Part shown: piece after piece, positions 20,501 to 32,800 of the stretch
Numbering within the stretch: position 1 is the stretch's first letter
Layout of the letters: each line of letters begins with the position of its first letter
Assembly (NCBI GenBank): GCA_963924555.1
Contig: OZ004585.1
Location: forward strand, 8,138,556 to 8,202,555
Length of the DNA stretch: 64,000 bases
Direction: 5' to 3'
DNA from: Crambe crambe
Taxonomy: Eukaryota; Porifera; Demospongiae; Poecilosclerida; Crambeidae
The notes under the pieces: generated by a model
What the model saw: only the letters and a program-made list of their open reading frames with translations
Database searches by the model: none
Told to the model about the DNA's origin: nothing
Position numbers and translations under genes: made by a program

Positions 20501-21757
20501 ATGCTCCTTCTCCTGATTTCACTGCTCCTGACCTTCAATTGTCAGTCAGAAAAGACCCCTCTGATTTACAGCTTCTCACTAAAAATGTAGCTAGGGGTTC
20601 GGTTTCAGTGATTGTGACCATAAATGTAAGTGGGGTAGTCATGGAACACTTTCTTGCAAGTGCTAGAATAACTCCTCACTGTTTTATCTACCCTAAACTA
20701 GTCAGCTCTATTGTGCATGCACTGCAAAGACAGTCATTTATAACAATAGCTAGCTACCTCAATTCTTAACCAAAATTAATTTCAAGTTTCAAAAACCATG
20801 ATTGATCAGCTCTCTAGACTCGCTGGTGTTTAAAAAGTGAAATTTGGTCAAGAATTGAGAAAGATAATCTAGGCTTGAAAGCTATAGCTATTGGTAGCTA
20901 GTTATAATTGTTAATTTATTCACTGTCTTTGTATTTTACACTTTTGTTTTTTTCTCTCTCCTTTCAGGGACAAAATCTGACATCTGTAGAGACAAGGGAG
21001 ATGAGAATTCTTGTTGGAAACGAGCATTGCAGGATCCTATCAATTAATGATAACCAGGTAGCAGTCTAGAACTTGTAATAAAGTAAAACTCTATCGACAT
21101 GATTCTGTGCAGCTAACGTGCATATTAGCATCAGGAGATCCTCAGTCTGGGACTAATACTGCCAGAGTCACTGTGAGTCAATGGAAACAACTAGCTAGCT
21201 ATTAGCTATGGTGGGACCTCTGAATAGGTAATGGACTCACTTGAGATCCAAACTTTCATCCTTTGTAGAAGGTCATCCTCTTGAGAAGCTTGTCCCCCTT
21301 TCGAAGTCTATCAGAGGTTCCACTGTAGTCAGAAAGATTCTGTAGGTGTTGCGCTAATCATGTGACCATTTACAAGTTATCATGTGACTCCTCTCCAAGT
21401 GGCAAACCCCTATTTAGCTATGTAGCATCTATAACTAACTTCCCATTAATTTTAGCTACTACAATTTATGTAGCTAAAGTACACTACATCATTATAATAA
21501 TTATATAGGTTACCATTGGAAGACATTTGAGTTATGTACTTGATGAGGAATTAGCCTTTATTTCTAGTTCTGTCAATGATGCCCCTCTTCAAGTGATTTT
21601 ACCTGTTGCTATTATCTCTTTCCTGTTGATAAACATTGTTATCCTGGTCATAATCGTCGCTAGGCACTATAAGAAGCGCTTCAAACTCCACTTTAGTCCT
21701 TCAGCAGTTACATTAGAATGTTCAGCTAGTGAGAAATACAGAGAACATAGATACTAA
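14564..21757 (+). CDS. Gene C, unit 1: plexin ectodomain with membrane span, no GAP, nearly no Sema; at least 850 codons
   Basis: Exons: 14564-14695, 15256-15504, 15972-16158, 16783-16876, 16942-17032, 17331-17435, 17746-17844, 17943-18048, 18664-19273, 19322-19498, 19565-19643, 20401-20625, 20968-21057, 21113-21172, 21509-21757; 2553 nt, all phases agree. The first exon resembles the last Sema blade and runs into PSI1 (LEECATNSNCFSC, LCGWCVVENKCSRQ). Then come an IPT-like region, PSI2 (CSRCFEARGICKWCSF), a second intervening domain, PSI3 (YCSKCIG, KCGWCAHPTSTCF) and IPT/TIG repeats (ITGFSPSSGPPDGGTILTI; VEPAFGPIAGGSRLTI). The membrane span is VILPVAIISFLLINIVILVI, followed by RHYKKRFK and a stop about 35 residues inside the cell. 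Normal plexins carry about 600 cytoplasmic residues here. The product should be a surface protein without plexin GAP signalling, perhaps a decoy or co-receptor. The true N-terminus and signal peptide are not identified. Confidence 0.85.
16330..16699. mobile_element. hAT-like MITE, unit 1
   Basis: Terminal inverted repeats TAGCGATTCCGGAAGC / GCTTCCGGAATCACTA bound 370 bp in a gene C intron. The flanks TATAGAG on both sides look like a 7-8-bp target duplication; unit 3 (60386-60754) shows it cleanly. Unit 2 has the apparent empty site near 34965 (GTATAGAGTGTAC). No transposase frame is present, so it is non-autonomous. Confidence 0.75.
18229..18475. repeat. 8-bp ATTACTGC minisatellite, expanded in unit 1
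   Basis: About 30 copies of TTACTGCA, with TTACTGTA and TCACTGCA variants, lie in the intron before the large PSI3/IPT exon of gene C. Unit 2 has about seven copies (36903-36965) and unit 3 about four (62662-62700). Reading it as protein gives a meaningless LHYCITAL repeat. Confidence 0.95.
18519..18615. repeat. 18-bp AGCTAACTATAGCTACAC minisatellite, unit 1 (about 5 copies)
   Basis: Tandem 18-mers directly follow the 8-bp array in the same gene C intron. The unit is a multiple of three and encodes NYSYTA when read through. Its copy number is hugely expanded in unit 2. Confidence 0.95.
19656..19765. mobile_element. Short palindromic MITE of the 'AACCTCTGAATAATGGACAC' family
   Basis: Pattern: AACCTCTGAATAATGGACAC at one end, a middle ending TTTTGTAGAGAAGGTTGTCCTC, then a complementary CGAGGTTATTGAGAG end. 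Relatives of 100-150 bp occur at about 21209-21328 (ends TGGGACCTCTGAAT / AGAGGTTCCACTGTA), 22171-22317, 9995-10070, 39256-39360, 40812-40930, 43672-43815 and 56310-56400. It is a non-coding, foldback, genome-wide type of repeat. The rest of this gene C intron (19766-20400) holds a CTAGCCCTAG-rich patch and nothing else recognisable. Confidence 0.6.
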
Positions 21758-21830
21758 TTATTGCTAGCTTGCTAAAAATCATTCCTTAAAATTTAATGAT
21801 TAATTTGTGGCCTTTATAGCTATTGCTACT

Positions 21831-22130
21831 CAGGGGTGTAGATAACCTTGATAGGGTGGGGGGCTAAGGGTTATAGTATGCATGCCAATATGGCTGCATA
21901 AGCAGCTGGATGTGCCTCCTCCCACAGAGTGAGAAGGCCAAAAAAAATAAAATGTAGCAATTCATTCATTTAGCTTCAGATATGTAGAATGTTAATGAAT
22001 TGTAACAGTTACTGTAGTACAATGCATACTTGGACAATTTAATTCAAAAATTATTATTGCTAAAACGGTGGGGGGGGGGGGGGGGGGGGGGGGGCTTTAG
22101 CCCCCAAAGCCACCCCTTATCTACATCTAT
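21831..22130. mobile_element. CAGGGGTGTA-ended foldback element with a long G tract, unit 1
   Basis: Inverted ends (CAGGGGTGTAGATAA and TTATCTACATCTAT) are flanked by GCTACT on both sides, a likely target duplication. The interior ends in an uninterrupted G run at about 22068-22094 followed by CTTTAGCCCCC. Unit 2 retains only scraps of it. The ends resemble those of the element at 36471-36699, so both may belong to one non-autonomous family. Confidence 0.55.
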
Positions 22131-22539
22131 GCTACTACATAATGATTTCACATACACAGGATTATAATTGTAATAAAGTGAATAATGGACACACTTGGAA
22201 CCAACACCAGCTAACCTTTTGTTATTAATTTGTGGGAAGGTTTTCCTCTTTTGGGGGTCATTTTGTATAGAGTAAAGGTATTTTAGATTGTCCTCTTTAT
22301 CAAAGGTTTCACTGTAGATAGGGAGAGGGTTGCTTGCAGGTTAATATTATGAAAGAGAACAGGGGCGTGGCTCTATTAACTGTGGTTTGAATAATAACGA
22401 CCCTTTCCTTCTAAATTCATAGTACTACAATTAATGCACATCAATAAAATCATAATAGCACAAAACAGTTAATTGTGATCATAACAATGGGCAGCGTGAT
22501 TTGGTTCTTTGGGAGGAGGGGGCAGGTTGAGAAGAATCT

Positions 22540-25500
22540 TCATGGGTTAAGTGGAGGACCTGCAAAGTACAAATTTGATAAAACTGGGCGTGTATCATGC
22601 TTCATTACAATGGTACATTGATCAGAGAGGGACTAACCTGTTTGATGTGGAGTGGAAGGAGAACTAGTAACTATGTGCAGTTTTTCTAAGTGAGAGAGAA
22701 ACATTTAAATTCCACTTCTCAAACATCAATCCACACACTTACCTCTCCTGATGGTGATGGCTATCTTTGTGTGACCAGTCTTGTCAAGTGCTGTAGCCAG
22801 ACTTTCCCAGCTGGGAGGACCACTTGTTTTGAAGACGTTGTCATCACCCCTTAACCATACTCCAACCATGTCATCAGGAAGGCTCGTCATTCTCTTCAAA
22901 TTGTTGAAATCCAATCCGAGAGCTGTCCCCAATGTTATCACCTCATCATTGTTCAAGGCCTTTAGTAATGAAGACACCTGAAAATGGTCAACTGTTCCCA
23001 GAGGACTTTGAGCGGCTGAAGTGTACATAGTGTATGTGAGAATAGAGGGAGGGGAGAATTATTGATTCATATATCTATTACTGTACTCTTTAGTGGTTTT
23101 TTGCGAGGTTGGGGGCCCCTATTCCTAACCCTATTGATAATTAGTACAATACTCACCAGCTTTAGGACTGTCAGTTGTTGTTTTGGTAGAAAGATTCACC
23201 ACTAACTCCAAGGTTGCCTGTCCCTTTCCAACGTCATTCTCACAGCTGATGTGGTAAGTTCCACTGTCATCCACGATCACTCTACAAAAGGTGATGGTGC
23301 CACCTTCGACCTTGAATCGTTTGGTTGCAGCTCCGCCTCCTTCCTTGGTTAGAGTGTGTCGAACATCTTCATCCAATGGAGGGTAGCAGTCCACGGAGAA
23401 TTGGACAGTGGGAGTGGTCCCAGCTACAGCCTCAATGTAATCCAACTCAAGATTATATTTTGGTGAACCTGCACGGAGGAAGGAAAGTGTATCACGTTAA
23501 TATTAGGTATTTAAATCAAAACTCACATTGGACTTGGAGGTTGAATGAAGCATGACCTTTGCCGATGGCATTGGAGGAGCTGATGACATACTTCCCTGCA
23601 TCTTTCTTTTTCACTTTTCTGAAGCAAATATTACTCCCTTGGATGAAGACATTGTCTTGGCGAAAAGGTTGGCCATCTTCCCTGAATAAGGAGTAGTCCC
23701 TGAGGGGAGGCTCACATGATACCATCCACTGGACGTCCTGGTCACAGCCTTCCTTCACTTTCACATCACCAGGTAAGGAGTAGACTGGAGGACCTACAAT
23801 CAAGTACATCAGACATGAACAATCCAAACTAATACAACCATCTTCACTGCACTTACTCAAACCAAACCAGTACAGCCCACGATCTGGTAAAGGGTAGCTT
23901 CCATCCGGACACTTGAGTATGTATTGTTGGCTCCCCACTTCCACCACCTTATGGATTTTTCTGCACTTATCGCAAATCAGACTAAGGTTGTACTTCATCT
24001 TTTTCTCGTCATAGTTTAGGGTCTTGGTAGCCTGCTTTAGTCCATCCTGAAGCACTGCTCGAACTCGGTTGCAAACTGCCTTCTTGGAGAAATCTTCGAT
24101 TCTCTTAGTTACAGGATCAGGACAGCACCTCACCTCCAGGTGGGTGGTCATGAACTTGAGGGTGATGGTGTCTTCATAGGTGCCAAACTGGAACGATACC
24201 TGGTTACGGGTAATCTTATCGATGTCCAGGTTCCAATTGATCTTCCCCTCTTCTTCGTGAGTGAGGACGTAATGGACGAGGACCCCAAATGCCCCCTTAG
24301 GGCAATGGCCACACTCAAACGTGAAGGCTAGGGACTGGATGTCTGTTTGCTTCTCCTCCAGGGTGGACTCTGAGAGGTGGTTCAAGACGCAGGGGATAAA
24401 ATACTTTTCCACTTCAGCTTGACGATCGTGGAAAGGAGCAACTATGCGCAGTTCCTTCAGGAGCTCGATCACCTTCTTAGAGGTGAGATTCGAAACATGC
24501 GATTCAAAATGAAAGTCTACAAACGAATATATCCCCTTCTGTACTTCTGAATCATCTGCCATGGTGCCACCTCGCTTAAAGCTATTCACGATCAGATCCG
24601 TCACCAGATTGAAGAGGGCTTGTGGTTCTTTGACGATCACGTCTTTCAGACCCTTTGTGGGGAAGTAGCGGATTTGTCCGATCCTGCTGTGGAGGAATTG
24701 GAGCAGATGGTCTACTTCTCCTTCGTTAATTCCATACTGAGAAACAGCTTGAGTGAACTCTTTGCGCTGAAGAAAAGGCTGACTGGAGTCTTGGAGTTCC
24801 AGGCTAGCAAGGAGATAGCTGAGGGGAAATCGGATACGAAACTCTTCACGAGAACGTATGAACTGGAGGACACGCGATCGAATATCTCCAAATACTTCAC
24901 TCTCTTTTGTGTTATCGATAGCGAATATCGCTTGTTTCTTATCCGGATAGGCATAAACGACCAAGTCATCGTACTTGTGCTCCTTGATGAGTGACTTGAT
25001 TTCATCATCGATTTCTGCTATCTTCCTGTTGACGACAGCTTCTTTCTTTACCTCGTCTTCCAAATCCATGGCGGTGGCTTCGTCTTGGACGACTGCAGGT
25101 CCACAAACCTCTTTCACAAGGCAGTCTTTGTGGGTGCCTGCTATGAAGACATACGGCTTGTGCTTGGCAACGGAGGCGTCTGTCCTCATGGCGTCGATGC
25201 TGGATAACGTCTGCAGGAGAGCTTCCCTGATGGTCAGGGATGAGGTGTAGCAGTTGTCCTCACTCCCGTCTTCCTTTCGATAACTTATTCTAAAGTAATC
25301 AGTCAATTTGACATTCAAAGGGAAGAGAAAGACAAAGATGGCAAGACCAGCTACCAAAAGAGGGAGCAATTCTTGGAACTCTATCTGGCCACCTGTGTCC
25401 GACAGGTACAACGAAATCCTATTCTCCAGAAATGGACGAATGCTCGTGAATTTTCCTTCGATTTTCAGGATCTTTCGAACATTAGCCAAAGTGCTTGGTG

Positions 25501-27845
25501 GTGGTGAATCATGTCGACTGCTTCCGTTATTGTACTTCGTTGGTCCTTGGGGGTCACCGACACTCTCACCCTCTTCAAATGTGACAAAACACTTCACACC
25601 CATCTGTCGCAGACAGCTGATGCCGAATTCGACTGTGTTCCAGTCATCGTTGTTGCCTATGTTGGCAGCGTGCATGGAGGCTTTGTCGTCAACAACATCG
25701 ACAGCAATGATGCCACTCATGACACCAGTGGAGGGAGAAGCCTTCAGCAGCTTCTCTATCAGAGGAAGTTTCAAGAGCCGAGCAATGAGCGTGGATTTTC
25801 CCGAACCAGGGAGGCCTACGAACACCAGGTGTGCCAGTAATCTGTCGATGGATCCACTCCTCTTAATGTGCTTTTCAATTTGTTTAAAGAATTCTTGAAT
25901 CTCATCAGACTCGGCAGGTGCTATGATAATTAAAGTATTCTAATTATAACCACCCATATAATATCTAAACCACCAACTGTCATATATTCCAATGTAAGTT
26001 ATCAAAACTATGAATGCAACTTACCATTGTCATCAGGAGGAGGGTTAGAGGAGGCAGATAGAGGGGAAGGTTCAGGGGGAGTAGCTAAAGGAAATGAATA
26101 CAAAGATGAAGAATTAAACATCATTCAGCAGCCATGACTCTTTCCCTCCACCACTAGTACCATATTCAGTTCTAACTTGAAGTACTAACTCATTCAATGC
26201 CAACAATGCTCAAGAATGGACAAAACAACTTTAAATTTTGGTCAAAATGGGTTATTACACACCTGGCACACTCCTTAGACAATGTTAACTGTCTCACAGA
26301 GAAAGAAAAAAATTTTCTGAGCAGAATGGTCCTTACTTTAGAACTATAGCACCTTCCCTTCAAAAGTTATACCTGTTTTTAATATTAATTGATTTCACCT
26401 ACTTTTAATTAACCACTAATTACTTCCTAAGGGCTATTAATTATATCGCTACTGAGTGAACACCGTTATTTTAGCTCTGGGCTATTATCTATATTTAGAA
26501 CATGTACTGCTACATTATCTAATTAGTGCTAAGTGGTTGAACATCTCTATACTTACAATCAAGTTGCCTGAGGGCTAATTCTCGCTTGTCTAGTTCTTTA
26601 TCAATAGCAAGAATCCATTGTTTGCGTTTATTGATCCTTGTCTCCCTCCCCTGAACCTGCCACTGCAGGTATATTTTCCTATCTGAGGGCTGAGCAAGCT
26701 CCCTCTTCCACTCAGCTATCTCCTGCACACATGGAACACACATCAGGTATGGACTGGGCCACATGCCACGCCCTCATCACACCACTGCTACACTCATCAC
26801 TCACCTGTTCATAGTTCTCTATATCCCTCTGACCCACTGCCTTCACCTGTGAGGAGTGAGAGAGAGAAGGTGAGACAACCATACAACCAACACACAAAGA
26901 CAGCCATCATGCACCACAAAAAAAAACCACCACACGCACAGCATGTGAGCTACGGCTTCCAAACATGGAGAATGTGTAGAGTAAATCATGCTCTATAAGA
27001 TCAAGGGGTCCATGAGTCACTATTCCCCGCCCACTTCCCTCGGCAGACTCGTGAGCAAGTACAATAGCCTGAAAAAAATTGAGCAGGGGTCTAGTATGCA
27101 AGCCATTTGAGCTGCAAACTCCAAAGGTGGAGAATCTTCGTTATTTTTAATGCTTAATAGAGTCTAGGGGTGCATGAGTTGATGGACCTCACACACTTCC
27201 CCCAGCAGACATGTCAAGGAATTTTGCTGAGTCAGCATATTGCCATAGAAATCGACAGGGGTCTAGTAGCCGGTAGCAGACATGCCAGATGAGGTGGGCC
27301 CATGAAATATTGGGGCACATATGCTGGAGATAGCTGCTTTAAGGTTGAGTAGTCCAGCATTCCAACAAACAACCCATCCCTGCATACGAGCACCCCCCAT
27401 TCTTTATACACTGTTGCTATGTAATGGCCTACTGTTGCTATGGGCCTAAGGTGCTGGCAGTGACTGTCTAGAGGGTCTTGTTGGAGATACTGGACCAACA
27501 CAACAACACAGCAGCTATTTTCATAACAACTCACCTCCTCTAACTCCTCAATAGTAAGCTTCTGGAGCCACTGTATGTGAGGAAACAAACCGAGTCACGA
27601 CAGCCATGTTAGAATAGCAATGGACTAAGCTAGTAGTCTAGCTATAGAGAGAGACCTGGGACTAAAGTAACAAAAGTAACTATACATTAAAGCTTTCAAT
27701 GATCATAGAATCAAATACAGCTGCCTTTAGTCGCGCGCCTAGATCTAGCTAGCTAGCTATAATCTGCGCATGTACATGTTAGCTATAATCTGCGCATGTT
27801 AAATAGAAAACCATTAAGTATTAAACTAACCTCATATTTCGACAT
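22540..27845 (-). CDS. Gene A, unit 2: coiled coil - GTPase - COR-like - Ig - Ig - Death protein, 1100 aa
   Basis: Exons: 27831-27845 (MSKYE), 27535-27570, 26805-26846, 26557-26722, 26025-26084, 23857-25920, 23527-23793, 23157-23468, 22743-23015, 22638-22685, 22540-22559; 3303 nt, open and in phase. The GTPase core is almost identical to unit 1 (GLPGSGKST, DTGGQIEFQ, AGTHKD). The coiled-coil exons differ strongly (WLQKLTIEELEE, VKAVGQRDIENYEQ). Ig2 has an extra CY (QFSVDCYPPLDED) and replaces the IIFRRVTEADSGM stretch with ITFCRVIVDDSGT. The Death domain is a different version (VITLGTALGLDFNNLKRM...GPPSWESLATALDKTG), followed by two short exons that add a Ser/Thr/Pro tail ending GPPLNP. The 63-bp intron 23794-23856 is again stop-free, while the other small introns are not multiples of three. 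Same position and strand downstream of the fusion gene as in unit 1. Confidence 0.87.
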
Positions 27846-28160
27846 CTCTTTCTTTAGGCCCCAATCCTTGATCTCTAAAAATAGTTCTCATCCAAAAATG
27901 GAATTAGCTCCTACTACCGAGCATCTAATTATAAACCAGGATAGGACTCTGGGGAGGGGTGGGGACGGTCCCTTAATATAGATTATCACTTGGCCACTCC
28001 CTTTCCTGTATGGCCGGCTGGTATGGTGTGATGAATAACAGTGACTATCATGTATCAAAAAAAAAAAAAAAAAAAAAAAGTGCTAGTAAAAAAAAAGTAC
28101 AAGGAAAATTCATTATTAATGCTGTGATAAAATCAATGAAAGTTGAGACCAAACAGTTAG

Positions 28161-29417
28161 TTAGAGTTGAGTGGATGATCCAGTCAGTTTAAGGATGCCC
28201 TCAAACTGGTGTGCTCTGTTTTGAAGACCAGCATTGCGAAGATTGGTCAAAAACTACATACGAGTGAAAAGGAAACAATCATTAGTTAGGCATGATCATT
28301 GTCACAGGCACAGGGGGATCACAGTGTCCCAACTGTTCTCGGGAATCTCCCCCCTCACAACTAGCCTCACAGAGCCACGCCACGAGAGGAGTCAAGGGTG
28401 AAAGGGCTGGCTCAGCAAGACTACCTCACAACGAGGTCTACAATATGAACAGGGAAGTAGCTAATAGCCCTAGGCTATGATTGTACCGGCTCATAGTAGC
28501 GCATGGCGTATCTGAGGAGTTCACGAGTAGCACTGTCTGTGCTGAAACCTCCTGTCTTTTTCATCTGCTGCTGCTGGTACTGCACAAAGTAGAAAGTGTG
28601 TAGATCAGCACTGACTTCAAATTGGTTACTCTTTGCTTTCTTTGGGGACGTATGTATGTATGCATTGGAAGACTCACTTCTGACAACTGTCTGAGGTAAT
28701 ACTGCATAGCATCTTCAGGGATCCTAGGCAGCTGCTTGACGTCACGGTAGTACTTCTTGACCTTTGTCTTGTAGCCCTGGACTTCTTTATTGTATAGCAG
28801 TTTACTGGTGGGAGAATCCTGTCAGAGTGAGAGGATTAAGGAAATCATTACTCCACTGGTTAGTGATTTATCTTAGTCATACAGTCCAGAGATGATGACT
28901 ATATATTCACTTACAATGTTCAGTCTGATTTCTGCACTGGAGCATCCATCAATGAAAGCCTAAACAAATAAGATATAGTAATTGACCTCGTACATTGTAT
29001 AACTGAATTTTGGTTAGCCAAGACTGATTCATCTTTTCCTATTTCCTCACCTAAGACTGTGAGCTATGTACCTCATTACTCCTTCACCTGTGCCACCACT
29101 GAGAGGCAAGCGTCCACTGTGTGGGACTTATTAATGTTGAAGACAAACTCGGGGTTCTTTATCATGTTCACCCAAAACCGAAGGGAGAAGGCATTGTTTT
29201 TCCACGTATGGACCACATCTGGGTCTGCTCCCACTGGAAACAGAACCGATCCTGCTGTCCACCTGTGAGGGCGGGGCATTCTGGTCTAGCGAGGGAGAGG
29301 ACAAGGAGGAATGGTGCAGCATGTGGTCGCTCCGCAGATAGTGAGAAGGGACGTCCCCAGGAATGTAGCTTGCCTCGGAGCCTATAGCTGATACTGGTGG
29401 TGTACTCATCCCAGAAC

Positions 29418-29449
<32 letters not shown>

Positions 29450-31665
29450 GATATTAAAAATATTCTCAGTTTTTGGTTCCAACCTGTTTGGTTCCAGTAT
29501 GGAGGATGTGGGGGTGACAGCCCCCATGGTGCAAATGTGAGGAGAGGTACTTCTAGTGAAGTGTGGGTCGTCTCCCTTGTGGTCTCTGGAGTTGGAAGCA
29601 CTGGATGCAGTGCTGGAGTTGAAGATAGATGGAGTGGAGATCGAACACACTTACTAGCTAAATTACAGTGGAACCTCTGATGATGGATGCTATGAAAGAG
29701 GACAAACCTCTCGACAAAGGACAAAAGGATGGGTCTTATGAGTGTCCAAATTTGCTGCCAAATATAAACACACTGAATTTAGTATGCTTATAGTCTCATG
29801 GTAAGGGATGCTCAGTGATATGATAATCCTAGGGTGGACATACCCATATTCTTAACGTCCAATATCTTCATTATACTACCCCCCATAAGGATTTAGGTCT
29901 CAAAAACCTCCAATGCATGGTGTACTTAATTACCACCTCATCCCCCCCCCCCCCCCCCCCTCCTCATATACAGAAGACTTCCAGGGGGTAGTATAATGAA
30001 GATATGGACGTTTAAATATATTTTGTGGATATGTCCACCCTTAAGGGTGTTGATTGTGTACCTATGGGCAGGTTGGTTCTGATCTGGAGGACTGTCTGAC
30101 CTGGTATGTTAGGATAGGCAGATTTGGAGGACATGGTGGGGAGAGGGGGGGTTGGTGTTACCGAGGGAGGAGTGAGGACCGCAGATGGTGGGTTTTGACC
30201 AGAGAGAATCCTGTAGGATAGTCCATTGAAAGTCATTCAGTTCAGTGACACCATAATATGAATAGCTTAAGACTGGAAGTGATCACAGTAATTATTCAAG
30301 TCTTGACTTAATTTCATACCGAGCATAGAGAATGTCTTCGTCCAGGATTTTTGGACTACAACGTTGGTGGTAGCGATACCCACAGATCTCATACCTGCGC
30401 TGCATAATTAAATGTATGGTAAAGGGTCACCATGCCATATCATGACCTTTGACCTACCATCCCAGTGTGATAAAACTGGTAAAGGGTAGACAACCTCATA
30501 TACTATTATACTGTACTACAGCATATGCACTGGTATAGAGGATCTACACTCACTTGAAGCCTTACATTGCAGTATTGCCAAGTAATGAATATTTTCCTCA
30601 CCCATATAAGGAACATGACCTACATCCATCCACAGAGCAACAAATGTAGAGGAACTTACAAAGTTGTGATGATTGGTTGGGTCCAAGGTGTTTCCAGCTC
30701 TGTACTCCACATAAACCTGCAGAATTAATAAATATCAACACTAAAGTGTGAGTATGGGGAGAGGGGGAGGGAGGGGAGGGGGAGGGGGAAAGGGAGGGGA
30801 GGGAGGGGGAGGGGAGGAGAGGGAGGGGGAGGGGAGAGGGAGGGAAGGTGAGGAAGGGAGGGGAGAGGGAGGGAAGGGAGGGGGAAGGAGAAGGGAGGGA
30901 GATTAGTACAATACTTGCCTCTTGTCCCCCAAGAAGGGCAGTGCTAGTGTTCCAGTCGACCATGAATTTAGGTTTATCAGCAAAAGGCACACATTGAGTG
31001 GTGGTCAGGTCTCGCGTTGTTATTGCTTTCTTCAGAGCTTGTTTGATGGTTTGATTAGTCTTCACATGAACCTACAAGAAATCATTATAATCTCTCAATA
31101 GTAGAGAAGTTGCATTATCCACTGTGAAAAGCTCTCAGTGTGGATTCTTATGGGATTAGGAAAAAGGTGTCCTAATTAGAGATGTCCTGGATACAGAGGT
31201 GTAGAGGTGTCCTGATTAAAGAGGTGTCCTAATTAGAGATGTCCTGGATAGAGAGGTGTAGAGGTGTCCTGATTAAAGAGGTGTCTTAATTAGAGATGTC
31301 CTGGATACAAAGGTATCCTGATTAAAGAGGTGTCCTAATTAGTGTCCTGGATACAGAAGTGTCCTGATTAAAGGTGTCCTAATTAGAGATGTCCTGGATG
31401 CAGAGGTGTCCTGATTAAAGAGGTGTCCTAATTATAGAGGAGTTTGAATTCCTGAGTAGAGGTGTCCTGAATAGAGAAGTGTCTTAGTTAGAGAGGTATG
31501 TGTTCTACTTACATGTCCTTTGACCTTCTGGGAGGAAAACCTTGATGAGACATCCGGGACTGGAACTGGGGGGACGAGGAAGACTGGGATGGAACTGGAA
31601 TCAGCGAGATGCTGGAGGTGGAGGTGAGGGGTGGATGTGTCTTCATCATGGCAGATCCAGGTCAT
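28161..31665 (-). CDS. Gene B, unit 2: RAF RBD/C1-like::plexin GAP C-terminal fusion, 469 aa
   Basis: Exons match unit 1 one for one: 31513-31665, 30919-31071, 30660-30716, 30566-30619, 30320-30399, 30062-30210, 29484-29649, 29088-29262, 28915-28959, 28678-28818, 28487-28630, 28161-28253; 1410 nt, in phase. It is nearly identical to unit 1 in sequence. Differences include HQRC in the C1-like motif (HQCC in unit 1), PHFTR...PHICT in the linker and FVQYQQQQ near the end. The conserved RBD arginine (ITTR, equivalent by eye to C-RAF Arg89) is present, so Ras binding is plausible. No kinase domain is encoded. The retained plexin part keeps the LRFWVN arginine but not the first GAP half, so it cannot form a whole GAP fold alone. 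A Ras-sequestering or adaptor role is inference. Confidence 0.68.
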
Positions 31666-32449
31666 CAGTGATGGACTGGCTTACAGAACCATGGAGGGGT
31701 GTTGAACTGGCAGCAAGTGCTGAAGTGGAAATAGGTGGATATCATGATTTACACAACTGCATAGATTGTATAGGATCAGGTTTCTTAGGTCCTTGTAAAC
31801 CACTACCTATTTCTACAAGTTATTAGAAGCTGCCAGACTTTAAGGATTTCACAGTGAACTCTGACCCCCAGCCCTGCTGTTGCTAGGCAATGTGTATGTG
31901 GGTCAAACAGCAGGACAGGAGGCAAGTGTGGAAAGTCGTTTTCCAATAATTTTTCTTGTAAGTATTTTATGGGTGGAGCCATCAAAATTTGAGTGGTCAG
32001 GTACATAGATTAGTACTGTCACTTATTGCAAAGTGTGGTGACTGGCACAATTGATTGCATGGTGCATACATGCTTCCATGTCCTCCTTTTTGTGCATGCA
32101 GCCATGACTGTGTTCCCAGAACAAGGCACAATTATCCTCACCATGCCACAGCCTGTCTGAGATAGCACTACTGTAGGATGGTTGTCCATAAGGAATGAGA
32201 AACACATAGCATGATTTGAGAACTTCTCTGTACTTTTTGGTGCCTAGAAAATTCACGATCTTTACAATTTCATTCGAGCATGCAATATAAAACTTACATC
32301 AGATCCATGATTGGTTGCTAGGACAGTAGGTATCTAGGTATCTCAGCACAGAGATTCAGAAGTATAGAACACCACACACGTGCACCCAGAAGGTGGGAGT
32401 GGCTGAGGAGGCAGAGTCCCACACTGAATAAGGTTGCATGGGAAGGTAT

Positions 32450-32800
32450 TACGGTGGACTGTGAGTATGTCTCCAAGATACACCAATGTTATTCACTCAC
32501 TAATTTCTCTCCTGGAATATTTTAGTGATGTATTTTGACCTCTAGTTTGGACCACTCATTGCATGCAGGAGACACAAACCTTTTATGAATTTGAAGGGAG
32601 AGTTCCTCATAGGACAGTTTTTCCACCCCTTCTACGTCTAACTTCGACCATAGATATAAGAGACTTGTGATCGTGCACGCATCATGTAGTCTCGAGAAAC
32701 TATGGCGCCGACCCTTTATCCTTTGATAAGGAAGGTAAAGGTCGACGTCGCCGTAAGACTAATCTCTCGCCCGCGCCATCCATCAAGTCGTCGATCGTCG
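32450..32800. repeat. Conserved about 300-bp element upstream of gene C, unit 2
   Basis: It has the block order GAGTATGTCTCCAAGATA, TTTGGACCACTCATTGCATG, GGAGACACAAACCTTTTATG, AGGGAGAGTTCCTCATAGG and the CG-rich block GTCGACGTCGCCGTAAGAC, ending in repeated CGATCGTCGATCGACG. Equivalent copies are at 13835-14160 and 57890-58215. Its constant position about 0.4 kb 5-prime of gene C suggests promoter content, but a mobile origin is equally possible given the diverged copy at 2760-3060. Confidence 0.5.
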
